A stretch of 64,000 nucleotides of DNA, taken from Gemmatimonadales bacterium UBA2982 (lineage in GTDB: Bacteria; Gemmatimonadota; Gemmatimonadetes; Longimicrobiales; Gaopeijiaceae). Numbering within the stretch: the stretch's first letter is position 1; each line of letters starts with the position of its first letter. The stretch spans positions 32,261 through 96,260 of the forward strand of contig DEAM01000027.1 in the NCBI GenBank assembly GCA_002347035.1, given 5' to 3'. The translations under genes and the position numbers were made by a program. Under the pieces are notes generated by a model. The model saw only the letters and a list, made by a program, of their open reading frames with translations. It was not told where the DNA came from and did no database searches. Shown piece by piece: positions 34,792 through 44,468 of the stretch.

Positions 34792-36159
34792 TTGAAGCCC
34801 CTAACGATCTTAGGACGTTGTTCGCCACTGCTAGTACTCTCTGCCTGTGCTACTTCCACACCCCAGCCAGTTATTTCACCAACCGGTATCGTCTATGAAC
34901 TTGGGACACCCCCGGTCGAGACGCGTAACTCGCAGACAGCCACCTTATTCCTACGACAGAATCGTGTGGACCGCGCCCTAGAACTTGCGCTTGAAGGAAT
35001 CCAAGAAGACAGCACTAACTCGATTCACTACTTCTTAGCAGGTGTTGCTCACGCGCGACTCCGCCACTATGCCAGCTCAGACTCCATGTTCAGGATAGCT
35101 CAACGGATATATCCAGCGTACGAGCTAGAGATCGAACCCGAACGAGAAGCCGCCTGGGGATCTGCCTTTAACCAGGGCCTTGAAGCATACGAGAACGGGG
35201 ACGTTGAAGGTGCAATAATGGTCTGGAATACGGCCACCGGCATCTACGACCTACGACCTGAAGTCCACCGTAATCTAGCAGGATTACTTACAGTCGAGGG
35301 ACAATACCCTGAGGCTATTGACGTCTACGAAAAGGCCTTATTCGGATTAAGAAAGGTGCCGGTCACACGCCTTTTGGGAAGCGACGAACTCACTACACGC
35401 AAGCAAGTTAAAACTGAACTTGAGGAAGCACTCGCACAGCTGCTTCTTCTTACAGATCAGTTCGCGGAAGCCGAGCCACTGCTGAGGCGCCGACTAGAAC
35501 GGAATCCAGACAACCCCCAAGTCCGATCAGACTTGGCTGCAGCACTGAATGGATTAGGACGAAATGCGGAAGCAGGGGCGATATACGGAGCGCTCCTTTC
35601 AGAAGAATCACTCGAAACAGCCCAAGTCTTTAATCTGGGGGTCGGGCTCTTTCGATCTGGAGACTATGCTCGGGCGACCGACGCATTTCGGAGACTCACT
35701 GACCTGCAACCAAACTCGCGTGATGCGTGGTTTAACTTAGCTAATTCACTCTTCGCGGGAGAATTTTGGGAACAACTCATAGAAAGTGGTGAAAGGTTGC
35801 TTGAGTTTGACCCACTAGGAGAAAACACGGGGTTAATCGTCGCGAGGGCACACCTAGAGATGGAGGACCGCGAAGGGGCCCTGAAATTCCTAGAACAGAC
35901 TGAGCAGTTACCGGTCTTTGTTGATCAACTTCAAATGCAAAGTTCGGGCGGTGTCACAACCGTTGTTGGTCGGCTGATCGGTAATACTAGCGAACCTGAG
36001 ACCCCAATTACCTTGCAGTTCTTCTTTTATGACGACGCTGGCGCCCTAGTCGGCTCACCGATACAAATCCTGGAAACCCCTCCGACAGGTGAGGGCACGC
36101 AATTCCAAGTTCAGCACTTGAACAGAGCATCGGCTTATCGGTACGAGCTCGTCAACTGA
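34792..36159 (+). CDS. TPR-repeat lipoprotein
   Basis: The signal peptide ends in the lipobox SAC (Cys19), so the protein should be lipid-anchored. Residues about 40-370 hold several tetratricopeptide-like helix pairs (for example RALELALEGIQEDSTNS, DVEGAIMVWNTATG, DYARATDAFRRLTDLQPNSRDAWFNLA), which mediate protein-protein contacts. The last 80 residues are beta-rich. The start is TTG at 34792. The gene follows the TonB-like gene by 7 bp, so both form an operon, perhaps scaffolding an envelope complex. Confidence 0.8.
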   Translation: MKPLTILGRCSPLLVLSACATSTPQPVISPTGIVYELGTPPVETRNSQTATLFLRQNRVDRALELALEGIQEDSTNSIHYFLAGVAHARLRHYASSDSMFRIAQRIYPAYELEIEPEREAAWGSAFNQGLEAYENGDVEGAIMVWNTATGIYDLRPEVHRNLAGLLTVEGQYPEAIDVYEKALFGLRKVPVTRLLGSDELTTRKQVKTELEEALAQLLLLTDQFAEAEPLLRRRLERNPDNPQVRSDLAAALNGLGRNAEAGAIYGALLSEESLETAQVFNLGVGLFRSGDYARATDAFRRLTDLQPNSRDAWFNLANSLFAGEFWEQLIESGERLLEFDPLGENTGLIVARAHLEMEDREGALKFLEQTEQLPVFVDQLQMQSSGGVTTVVGRLIGNTSEPETPITLQFFFYDDAGALVGSPIQILETPPTGEGTQFQVQHLNRASAYRYELVN

Positions 36160-36223
36160 TCGATTAGCTGATCTGGGATTGGCTATTCCAAAAGAAGCTA
36201 GTGAGGATAACTAGGGGAAAGAG

Positions 36224-36256
36224 AATCGGGCCCGGGGCATTGCCCCGGGCCCGATT
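36224..36256. terminator. 15-bp perfect hairpin between convergent genes
   Basis: AATCGGGCCCGGGGC pairs perfectly with GCCCCGGGCCCGATT around the loop ATT, between the convergent stops at 36159 and 36283. On the minus strand it is followed by a T/C-rich stretch, so it could stop transcription of the SusD operon and act in both directions. Confidence 0.75.
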
Positions 36257-36282
36257 AACAGGCTCCTCAAATTGAGGTACCC

Positions 36283-37935
36283 TTAGTTTAACCCAATTAT
36301 CTTCGGGGCCTGAGCACCTCCACCAGGCCACTCATTCACACAACCGCTCGCGCGCGCATCCAAACCACCTGCTGCTATGAAGTAGGGATTTGCCTGATAC
36401 TCGCTGCCCGCGAACAACTGACGCACACCACCGGCATAAGAATAACCTTGGAATGGTGTTGCACCCTGGGCCCTGGGGAACCAAGAGATGTCAGCATTTT
36501 GAATCTTGGTTGACCAGTAACGGCCGCCCTCGGCAAAGAACTCTCGCTTACGCTCTTCATGAAGCACAAACCGTAGCTCTTCTGCCGTATCGAGGGACGT
36601 CGCATACGCACCAGTGATATTCTGCAAGCTAGAACCATCACGCACCGCATTGATACGGGTAATGACGTTGGCAAGGTTGCCTTGCTCCAACTCGTTCTTA
36701 GCAATGATGAGCTGAAGTTCCTGCCAGCTCATATAAGGAATATCGTCATCCAGACCGCTATACCTATCCGGCACGTCCTCAGGAGTTGGACCCTGAATCG
36801 GCTGCTGGTGGTGCGTAATCCGTGTGTCGTGGGTTCCCGCAAATCCGGAGATTAAAACTGGATCACCTGACCCATCCCGGTCTTCCGCAGCGTATACGAC
36901 CGGACCTAAATCAGACCCCCAGGTTAACGAGTTGAGTGTCTGACCTTCGGTTCCAATACCGAGGAAGAGGTAGCCCGTGAAGGGAATAGGGTTTGGCCAG
37001 GCTCCTGCATAAGTAGAGCTCTGCGGATAGGACGGGTTTGCTAACCGGATGGATGGATCCCACCAATCAACCCTTCCCTGCATAGCAGAGAAACCCACTT
37101 CCGTCGCGTTGTGCCAAATCTTGTTACGCCTCGTCGCGCCAGCTTCACGCGTGATCCAATGAACAAAATCTGGATCAGCAGCAAGAACTGCGCTGGCGTC
37201 ACTTGCCGCACCCGCAAAGTCACGCTGGGCCCAACGGATCCGTGCCCGGATAGCCTTCGCTGCATTGGCCGCACTCGGCGCCGCTGAGTTTGGTAGTGCG
37301 AAGTCTGACCCCGTGTGCGCGATCCCTCTATCAATCCACTGCGAGGCAAGGCCCATCGTCTGAGTGGGCGTCATCATGTCGCTTCCATCGAAAGCGTTCT
37401 CACATAGGAACTCACCTAAATGAGCAATTGACATCGCCATATAGATGGCACCGATCCCCTGAAGTCGGGGCTCCAGAGTGCCTAGGTCCCAGTCATTTGC
37501 GATCCGGTCATACACGCCACGCCCTTGGCCTGTGGCGGTGCTAACTAAAAGCGCTGGATCAGTACTGATCATCGCTCTAGCACCCATGATCTGGTCAAAC
37601 CAAGAGTCACTCGTCGAACTGCCGTCACATGAGCCCGTATCAGGCGTATGGTCGTAGACGTGCCCACCGCCGTAAACACCCGCAATGGACTCCATGGTGT
37701 CCTCACCACCTAAGGCCATAAGGCCGAAGGCAGTATAGCCACACTCGAAGAGCGCAACAGCTGACATTACCTGCAACTCAGCTGTGCCCGATCCTTCAAT
37801 TGCAGCATCCGTGAGCAAGTGAGGCAGCTCAACCTCTAGCAAGTCGTCGCACGCTGTCAACGCGCCGAGCGACACGCCGAGGATAAGGGCTTGAACGCCC
37901 CTCCTGCCCCAGCTTCTGAGATTTATCTGTCGCAT
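36283..37935 (-). CDS. RagB/SusD-family nutrient-uptake lipoprotein
   Basis: A SusD-like outer-membrane surface lipoprotein (550 aa) that binds substrate and covers the mouth of its SusC partner. The lipobox is LTAC (Cys29), followed by DDLLEVELPHLL, typical of the mature N-terminus. The rest is helical with TPR-like packing and long loops. It starts 13 nt after the SusC stop in a two-gene operon and is followed by a strong hairpin. Substrate class (glycan, peptide or other) is not evident. Confidence 0.9.
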   Translation of the reverse strand: MRQINLRSWGRRGVQALILGVSLGALTACDDLLEVELPHLLTDAAIEGSGTAELQVMSAVALFECGYTAFGLMALGGEDTMESIAGVYGGGHVYDHTPDTGSCDGSSTSDSWFDQIMGARAMISTDPALLVSTATGQGRGVYDRIANDWDLGTLEPRLQGIGAIYMAMSIAHLGEFLCENAFDGSDMMTPTQTMGLASQWIDRGIAHTGSDFALPNSAAPSAANAAKAIRARIRWAQRDFAGAASDASAVLAADPDFVHWITREAGATRRNKIWHNATEVGFSAMQGRVDWWDPSIRLANPSYPQSSTYAGAWPNPIPFTGYLFLGIGTEGQTLNSLTWGSDLGPVVYAAEDRDGSGDPVLISGFAGTHDTRITHHQQPIQGPTPEDVPDRYSGLDDDIPYMSWQELQLIIAKNELEQGNLANVITRINAVRDGSSLQNITGAYATSLDTAEELRFVLHEERKREFFAEGGRYWSTKIQNADISWFPRAQGATPFQGYSYAGGVRQLFAGSEYQANPYFIAAGGLDARASGCVNEWPGGGAQAPKIIGLN

Positions 37936-37948
37936 AAGTAGTTATCCT

Positions 37949-40900
37949 TTAGAACGTGACACGCAGAGTAGCGTTTAGGCTCGCGAGAGGCGGCGTCTCC
38001 CAATAGTTACTGCGGCCGCCTTCCAAGCCGGCCCCACCTGCGACCCGGCCGTACTCAGGGTCGGACACGTGAGCACCGTACACCCACTCCTGTGCACGCC
38101 AGAGCGTGAACAGATTCCGTGCGGAAACGGCTAACGAGGCGCGCGAAGCACCCGTAGCTGCAATCCACTCTGAAGGAATGTTGTAGCGCATGCCGAGCTC
38201 ACGAAGCTTCCAGAAGGACGCGTCAAAGAAAGTCTTCGTCCTGGTAAATGAACCACCCGGGTTGACCTTGTCGCTGTACGTCCAGATTGGGTCGTTCTCG
38301 AGCCTGGAGTTCTTCGAGTTGTTATACACGTGACCCCACTGCATACCATTCTCAGTATGGGTCTTGCCATGCATGCCCTCAGCCAACGCAAAAAGTTGAA
38401 GCTGGTTATCAAGTAGGCTCAAACGTGGAGCGATGCTGAACGTGTTCGTGAAGAAAGCACGCGCGTGCATGATGTTCCGGTTGGGGACCGTTCCACATAG
38501 AACCTCAGGACCACCTGGCAGGTAGCCGTAACGGTTATTGACCTCAAGCTGATCCTGCGTCAGGCCAGTCTGATCTAATTGACCTGTAGTCAGGTCATAG
38601 CTGCCGTGCGGACCCTGGAACAAACCAGCGTCGCACCACCCAGCAATCGGCACACCGAAAGCATTGTTCTGATCAGCGTCGGGGTGATTGAACTCCGCGC
38701 GCGTCACGATGTCACCTTCGGTGTGATTCGGGTATGGCCAACCGATACGAATGTTCGCATCGGAAGTATTGTAATCGCCGAGATCCACGATCTTGTTGTT
38801 CGTGTAGTCGGCAGAAACATCGAGATCCAATGCCATCCCGCCGCCTTCCCAAACCCGGGTGCTCATCTGTGCTTCCCAGCCCCAGTTATCGATATCGCCG
38901 AGGTTTGATGCGACTGAACCCGGGAACCCGAAGCTGTCGAAAAGCGGGATGCTTAGCAGAGCGTCACGGTCCTGACGCTGGTACATCGTGAACTCACCAG
39001 AGATACGGTCATCGAAAAGTGCAATGTCCGCACCCACTTCGAGCTCCGTTGAGACTTCTGGCCCGATCAATGGGTTACCGGGACTCGAAGGCCTCACGGC
39101 CGCTTGCCCTCCAGGACCCGTCATCGCCACGTAGATGTTCGAACCAGCTGTGGCCGAAGGTTGACGTCCTGCCTTACCCCAGGCACCACGTAACCGAAGT
39201 GAATTGACGGGGCCAACGTTCCAGAAGCTCTCCTCGGAAATTACCCATGTACCTGAGAATTTCGGGTACTTCTGAGCAGGGGCATCGACACCGAACGTTG
39301 AGTTGTCATCGAAGCGCAGGGCACCTGTCAGGAACAGGCGATCCTGATAGCCGATTTCTTCCTGGATATAGAAACCAAGCGATTTATTCTCGACGAAGGA
39401 GTAGTCCGTACTCACCGTCGACTGCGACAGCTGGTTGATCGTCGTCGATAATGTCGACGCGAAGCCCGTTCCGTCGTTAGCAAAATAGTCACTTGTGTCA
39501 CTGTAGTACTGAGCACCGACTGCGGTGTTGAAGGAAAACGCGTCAGCCACGTCCATGCCGATCGTTGCTGCGTAGTCGAAGCTCATGTTCCCTTGAATCG
39601 GCCGCTCGTAGAACATCTGGCCGTCAACCGTCTCTGAATAGACGGCCGCCCAGCTGGTTGCATAGTCCGTCAGGTTTGAAGGCACCTGGCCGTCCTCGAG
39701 CGGGAACATCTGACGATCCACATCCCAAGCCTTGTCGACGCCGACGACCGCACGTTGCGTGATCGTGGTCGGGATTCCAGCCAAATCGAGCTCGCCCGAC
39801 GTATAGTTCAGTGTGGCTGAGCCAGTGAAACGCGAGTAGTCGCGCGTGGCCTCGACCTCACCAACGTCTGAAGGCAGGTGCTCCTGGAAGCCGCCTAGTC
39901 GCACGTTGCTGGTACCAGGCCCGCTCCCATCGAATGCATTCACACGGTCTAGATAATGGCCGTTGGACCAAAGTAGATCCTGCCACACACCACCATCGGA
40001 GCGGGTCGGACCCATAAACCGGGTATATCCGTCTACATAACCCGTCGAAACGTCTAGTGAGAAATTATCGTTGAAGACGATACCGACGTTACCACGCAGG
40101 CGGAAAGTTTCATCATGGTTGTACCAGATGATGCCTTCCTCGTTCTCATAGTTACCTGAGAGGAAGTAGCGAACGGCCTGCGAGCCACCACGGACATCGA
40201 GGTTATAGGACTGAGTGTGTCCTTCTCGGTACAAACGTTCTGTCGGCCACGGGAAGTAGCCATCACTGATGTACCGGTTCGCCTCATCATACATATTGTA
40301 GCTAACAAGGTCTGACTCATTCTGACAGTCCGTTGGGCCTGGGCCTGGATCGGACGGGCACGTCCACATACCGCCAAGGCGACCCGCGGGATCCGTCATC
40401 CAGTTCTGACCCTGGCGCACCGAAAGGTTGAACTCCGGCGCACCCTCATTGCCCCTCTTCGTGATAATCTGGATCACGCCGGCAGAAGCTTCCGTACCGT
40501 AGAGGCTAGCAGCCGCCGGACCCTTGATGATCTCAATACTCTCGATGTCTTCGGGGTTGAAGTCATCGATGACGTTTACGTTGTCACCACCACCGAGGTT
40601 CGGGCCAGCTTCTGAGTCGTTGTTTACACGGACTCCGTCCACGTAAACTAGCGGCTGGTTCCGGCTGAAGTTGAAGCTGCCAACACCCCGAATCGTCATT
40701 GGGGAGCCAGTACCAACATTACCGCTCAGGCGTGTGAACTGCAGACCCGGAGTACGCCCGCTGATCAGATCCTGCATGTTCGTGATCGCGACGTCCTGGG
40801 TAATGTCACCCACGTCGACAGTCGCCACTGTGTTGCCCAGCGCGCGACGCTGCGTACCACCTGGCGTTCCCGTAATGATGATCTCGTCGAGCTGCAGGGC

Positions 40901-41236
40901 TTCTTCAGTGATCTGGAAATCCAGAGCGACTGTTTCACCAGAGGCGACGGTCACAGTTTGTGTAGCCTCGCGGTAACCGATTCGCTGCACCGTCAATGTA
41001 TGCGACCCTGCAGGCACGTTAAGCAGCAAATATGAACCGTTCTGCTGACTTAAGACGCCAATATCCAGGTTAGCAATAAAGACCTGGGCAGCCGCGATTG
41101 ATTGACCTGTTTGGCCATCAGTTACCCGACCAGTCACAGAACCGGTCTGAGCCACGAGGCCGGGTGCGCTGATCAACGTTGCCGCTGCCAGAACCCCCAA
41201 AACTCGTGCGAAGCGCGAACAGATGTAGTTCCCCAT
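37949..41236 (-). CDS. SusC/RagA-family TonB-linked outer-membrane transporter
   Basis: A TonB-dependent outer-membrane transporter of the SusC type. From the N-terminus: signal peptide ending LVAQ, a carboxypeptidase-regulatory-like domain (TGRVTDGQTGQSIAAAQVFI), a plug (RGVGSFNFSRNQPLVYVDGVRV) and a 22-strand barrel that ends in the aromatic-terminated LNATLRVTF. The frame is open to 41290, but ATG 41236 is chosen because GGGAGGGAGG lies just upstream and the signal peptide then starts MGNYICSRFARV. Co-transcribed with the SusD gene. The adjacent cytochrome c-PQQ gene on the same strand may belong to the same pathway. Confidence 0.92.
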   Translation of the reverse strand: MGNYICSRFARVLGVLAAATLISAPGLVAQTGSVTGRVTDGQTGQSIAAAQVFIANLDIGVLSQQNGSYLLLNVPAGSHTLTVQRIGYREATQTVTVASGETVALDFQITEEALQLDEIIITGTPGGTQRRALGNTVATVDVGDITQDVAITNMQDLISGRTPGLQFTRLSGNVGTGSPMTIRGVGSFNFSRNQPLVYVDGVRVNNDSEAGPNLGGGDNVNVIDDFNPEDIESIEIIKGPAAASLYGTEASAGVIQIITKRGNEGAPEFNLSVRQGQNWMTDPAGRLGGMWTCPSDPGPGPTDCQNESDLVSYNMYDEANRYISDGYFPWPTERLYREGHTQSYNLDVRGGSQAVRYFLSGNYENEEGIIWYNHDETFRLRGNVGIVFNDNFSLDVSTGYVDGYTRFMGPTRSDGGVWQDLLWSNGHYLDRVNAFDGSGPGTSNVRLGGFQEHLPSDVGEVEATRDYSRFTGSATLNYTSGELDLAGIPTTITQRAVVGVDKAWDVDRQMFPLEDGQVPSNLTDYATSWAAVYSETVDGQMFYERPIQGNMSFDYAATIGMDVADAFSFNTAVGAQYYSDTSDYFANDGTGFASTLSTTINQLSQSTVSTDYSFVENKSLGFYIQEEIGYQDRLFLTGALRFDDNSTFGVDAPAQKYPKFSGTWVISEESFWNVGPVNSLRLRGAWGKAGRQPSATAGSNIYVAMTGPGGQAAVRPSSPGNPLIGPEVSTELEVGADIALFDDRISGEFTMYQRQDRDALLSIPLFDSFGFPGSVASNLGDIDNWGWEAQMSTRVWEGGGMALDLDVSADYTNNKIVDLGDYNTSDANIRIGWPYPNHTEGDIVTRAEFNHPDADQNNAFGVPIAGWCDAGLFQGPHGSYDLTTGQLDQTGLTQDQLEVNNRYGYLPGGPEVLCGTVPNRNIMHARAFFTNTFSIAPRLSLLDNQLQLFALAEGMHGKTHTENGMQWGHVYNNSKNSRLENDPIWTYSDKVNPGGSFTRTKTFFDASFWKLRELGMRYNIPSEWIAATGASRASLAVSARNLFTLWRAQEWVYGAHVSDPEYGRVAGGAGLEGGRSNYWETPPLASLNATLRVTF

Positions 41237-41462
41237 CTGCCTCCCTCCCGTTGGTGGATAGGCCGAAGACAAAAAGTCCGCCATCCCCATAACTGCCGGA
41301 GACCGCTTACCAGTTGTCCTCAGATAAAAACCTTATTGTTACGCCGACGATACATGCCGATACCCTGCGGCGCAAGTGTTTTCATGGGTTATCCGCGACT
41401 CATAAATTACCACCTTTACGAGGGGTATAGTCGCGGGCAAAACCTCACAGAAGAGATCGATT

Positions 41463-43568
41463 CTAGGGCAGCTTGAACACGTACAAAGCATTCCCATGGT
41501 TAGGGTGGCGAACCTGAGGCGTCACGGCTCGCGGGACGCCCCGAGGGCTACCACCACCTATTCCCGAAGTGACAGCGATGTACTGATCATCGCCTACACT
41601 AAATGAAACCGGGAAGCCCTGCACCGATGTCCCCAACCTCGTCTGCCACAAGACCTCTCCCGTATAAACATCATGAGCTCGGAAGTAGCGGTTCAGATCA
41701 CCTGCAAAAACAATTTCTCCCCCTGTCGTCAGTGCAGCGGTCAGGAAGGAGGCAGGCTGCTCAAAGCTCCAAAGCTCTTCCATCGTGTCGATATCGTAGG
41801 CAGCCAGCTTTCCAAGGTTACCGTTGGTTCCCGGCATTTCATGGAAGGTTCGGTTTGCTCCGGTCCCCCCAGACATGCGCTCAAGCGCAATCTCACGACC
41901 TGAAATCCCAAGGCAACTCTGGCTGAGTGGTATCACGAGTGCATTCGCCTCGGGACTAAAGCCCATAGCTGGCCAATTGTGACCACCCGCTGTACTTGGG
42001 CACACCTGCACCCAGTCACCAATCCCTGCATCTTGGATGTCCTGACGGTAAGTGACTTCACCTGTGTTAGGGTCGATTTCGTCAAAGACGTTCTGGTATA
42101 CTGTCTCCTTATAACCGAAAAACTCACCGGTGGCCCGGTCCAGCTTCCAAAGAATTCCATGCTTTCCTATGGAGAACACAAATTTCCCATCACCACTATC
42201 GATCAAGACACGCTCGAATACCTCATCGAGATCTAGAGCCTCTGCCGGAACATGCTGCTTATACCAAACTATGCGGCCATCATCGGGATCTAGTGCGAGC
42301 GTTGAGTTAGTGTAAAGAGCGGCCTCATTCGTCGTCAGGCCGCGACTTGCCGGAACCCATGGTTTCGCCTGGGCCGTACCCCAGTAAATGAGATCCAACT
42401 CAGGATCGTAGCTTCCTGTAATCCAAGCATCCCCTCCTCCGCGTAACTCAAGAGGTAGGTCACCCCAAGTATCACCACCCGGCTCACCAGGCCTGGCAAT
42501 GGTGTAGGTGCGCCAAAGTTCTTCCCCTGTTTCGGCATCATGCGCAGTGATGAAGCACGAGTCTTCATGAAACCGCGTGCATCCGTTGATACCATTAATC
42601 ACCTTGCCCCTTGCAATCAGAGGGCCTGCAACATTCGTAAAACCGATTTCGTGGTCTGCAACCTCTGTTTCCCACACGACGTCTCCGGTCCTGGCATCGA
42701 GCGCAACCATCCAGGCGTCCTTAGTAGGCACAAAGATCTTGTCGTTGTAGATCGCGATCGAGCGAAGCTGCGAAAATCCAGCACGGAAGCCTTCTGGGAA
42801 CTCGCGCCGGTACTCCCACATCAACTCTCCAGTTTCAGCGTCTAACGCCTGGATCGTGTTCATGGGGTTCGTCATATACAGCACCCCGTCATGAACAAGA
42901 GGGGTAGGCTGGCTAGTACCGGGATCCAATGACCAAACCCAGGCGAGACGGAGGTCATCCACGTTACCGCGATCTATCTGGTCAAGAGGGCTGTAACCCT
43001 GTCCATCCAGTGTCCGACGGTACATCAACCAGTCGCCAGGATCTGGATTTGTAAGCTCGGCAGTAGTTACTGGCTCAAAATCAGCTACTGGAGTGATCGT
43101 CTCCGTACCTCCTCCACCACTCCCGAAACCGCCCGGACCCGAACCATCGACAGCACCAATATCAACCGGCACGCCTGTAGCACCATCCATGAGGCCAGTC
43201 GAATTATATGCGAGCGCCTGGTCACTTGACGGGATCCCGTTACGTGAGAGGATGTAAGCCGCAATGTTCGTGTATACACCTTCGCCAAGGGTGCCCTCTT
43301 CGTCCGGAGGCATGAAAGCCACCATCTCAATCAGCTCATTGACTGGCCGACCACTCCAAAAATTCCTGAAGTTGGGGCCAGCCAGTTCCGGTGCTTCGAA
43401 AGAACCACCCATGTCCTCCTGGTGGCACTCGGCGCAATTCCGATTGTACGCAGCACCCCCATTTGCCGCCTGAGCTTCTAAATAGGTGACCTGCTCCTGT
43501 GTGACACCACCATCGGGCGTGACCGCTAAAATTCCAACAGCGACGAGTGCAAAGGGACGGACCTTCAT
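41463..43568 (-). CDS. Exported cytochrome c-PQQ beta-propeller dehydrogenase-like protein
   Basis: The protein (701 aa) has a signal peptide, an N-terminal cytochrome c domain with heme-binding CAECH (Cys45, Cys48, His49), a Gly-rich linker near 160, and a quinoprotein-type 8-bladed propeller. Its repeats read ALDAETGELMWEY, ALDARTGDVVWETE, TAHDAETGEELW and RAHDVYTGEVLWQT. Quinoprotein alcohol dehydrogenases usually carry the cytochrome at the C-terminus, whereas this has it at the N-terminus. It probably oxidises an alcohol or sugar and passes electrons to the respiratory chain. GGAGGAG lies 8 nt before the ATG. PQQ synthesis genes are not in the window. Confidence 0.88.
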   Translation of the reverse strand: MKVRPFALVAVGILAVTPDGGVTQEQVTYLEAQAANGGAAYNRNCAECHQEDMGGSFEAPELAGPNFRNFWSGRPVNELIEMVAFMPPDEEGTLGEGVYTNIAAYILSRNGIPSSDQALAYNSTGLMDGATGVPVDIGAVDGSGPGGFGSGGGGTETITPVADFEPVTTAELTNPDPGDWLMYRRTLDGQGYSPLDQIDRGNVDDLRLAWVWSLDPGTSQPTPLVHDGVLYMTNPMNTIQALDAETGELMWEYRREFPEGFRAGFSQLRSIAIYNDKIFVPTKDAWMVALDARTGDVVWETEVADHEIGFTNVAGPLIARGKVINGINGCTRFHEDSCFITAHDAETGEELWRTYTIARPGEPGGDTWGDLPLELRGGGDAWITGSYDPELDLIYWGTAQAKPWVPASRGLTTNEAALYTNSTLALDPDDGRIVWYKQHVPAEALDLDEVFERVLIDSGDGKFVFSIGKHGILWKLDRATGEFFGYKETVYQNVFDEIDPNTGEVTYRQDIQDAGIGDWVQVCPSTAGGHNWPAMGFSPEANALVIPLSQSCLGISGREIALERMSGGTGANRTFHEMPGTNGNLGKLAAYDIDTMEELWSFEQPASFLTAALTTGGEIVFAGDLNRYFRAHDVYTGEVLWQTRLGTSVQGFPVSFSVGDDQYIAVTSGIGGGSPRGVPRAVTPQVRHPNHGNALYVFKLP

Positions 43569-43770
43569 CTGGGATCACTCCTCCGAACTGACGGTCTTGT
43601 TTCCAGGGAATAGGGGGTGTACCTGCGCTTCGCGCGAGTGTGAAGCCCACATCACGAATGGATGATGGAGCCTGATGGGCTTGAGCAGGGCTGACATGGG
43701 CCATATTTGACCCTCGGCTTCAGCCCCCCCCTCTGCCCTAGTTCCTCATTCAAGTGCGGATCTTTTCGCA

Positions 43771-43843
43771 TGGTCGCTGCAGGACTTGAACCTGCGACCC
43801 CCACGATGTGAACGTGGTGCTCTACCAGCTGAGCTAAGCGACC
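43771..43843 (-). tRNA. tRNA-Val (CAC anticodon)
   Basis: Read on the minus strand, it folds into a 73-nt cloverleaf: acceptor GGTCGCT/AGCGACC, D-arm GCTC AGCTGGTA GAGC, anticodon arm CCACG-TTCACAT-CGTGG with CAC at 34-36, and T-arm GCAGG TTCAAGT CCTGC. CAC reads GUG codons (valine). The 3' CCA is not encoded. The partner tRNA-Glu lies 62 bp away on the same strand. Confidence 0.93.
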
Positions 43844-43905
43844 TATACCGTGCCGCGACGACGTGTGCGAGGCCCTGGGCTTACACACTGGACCTCGCAC
43901 TTTAA

Positions 43906-43978
43906 TACCCCCACGGGGACTCGAACCCCGGTCTTCGCCGTGAGAGGGCGATATCCTAGGCCACTAGACGATGGGGGC
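43906..43978 (-). tRNA. tRNA-Glu (CTC anticodon)
   Basis: The 73-nt minus-strand cloverleaf has acceptor GCCCCCA/TGGGGGT (first pair G-U), anticodon arm TCGCC-CTCTCAC-GGCGA with CTC at 34-36, and T-arm CGGGG TTCGAGT CCCCG. CTC reads GAG codons (glutamate). CCA is not encoded. With the tRNA-Val this is a small two-tRNA operon. Confidence 0.92.
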
Positions 43979-44149
43979 GTCACCGTTCTCATACGGCGAA
44001 GGGCCCAAATGTGTAAGATCGCATGTGACGAGCGTCAAGCCTCTTCGGAGCATTGAATTTGAATGCGTTCAGGTGGGGCATCATAGCTCTCCTCTTCGAT
44101 CAGCGACTAGCCAAACCAGTTCGTCTATCTAACTTGTGCACATGGGTTT

Positions 44150-44461
44150 GTGGTGATTAATGGAGTAAGCGCTTTGGCAAAACTGAATACAGAGTCCATC
44201 AGGGGATGGTTGAGTTCTCGTAAAGGCTGGACTCGGCGCTCAAACAAGATCATCAAGGAGTTCCAGTTCGAATCCTTCCGCGACTCGATTGTGTTCGTTA
44301 ATCGGGTAGCAACTCTCGCCGACACTCACGATCATCACCCCGACATCGAGGTCTGCTACTCAACGGTCACACTCACCTTATCTACCCACGATGCTGGTGG
44401 CATTACTGAAAAAGACCTAGATCTCGCGGAACAAATCGATTTCGCCTCCTCCGGCAATTAA
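44150..44461 (+). CDS. phhB: 4a-hydroxytetrahydrobiopterin dehydratase (pterin carbinolamine dehydratase)
   Basis: A small dehydratase (about 95-103 aa) that regenerates dihydrobiopterin after aromatic amino-acid hydroxylation. It matches the whole PCD family pattern: FQFESFRDSIVFVNRVA, DTHDHHPDIEV, and LSTHDAGGITEKDLDLAEQID. The HHPD motif holds the active-site histidines. No pterin-dependent hydroxylase is in the window. The frame opens with GTG 44150; TTG 44174 has GGAG 9 nt upstream and begins at the usual family N-terminus (MAKLNTESIRG), so either may be used. Confidence 0.9.
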   Translation: MVINGVSALAKLNTESIRGWLSSRKGWTRRSNKIIKEFQFESFRDSIVFVNRVATLADTHDHHPDIEVCYSTVTLTLSTHDAGGITEKDLDLAEQIDFASSGN

Positions 44462-44468
44462 GCAGAGT

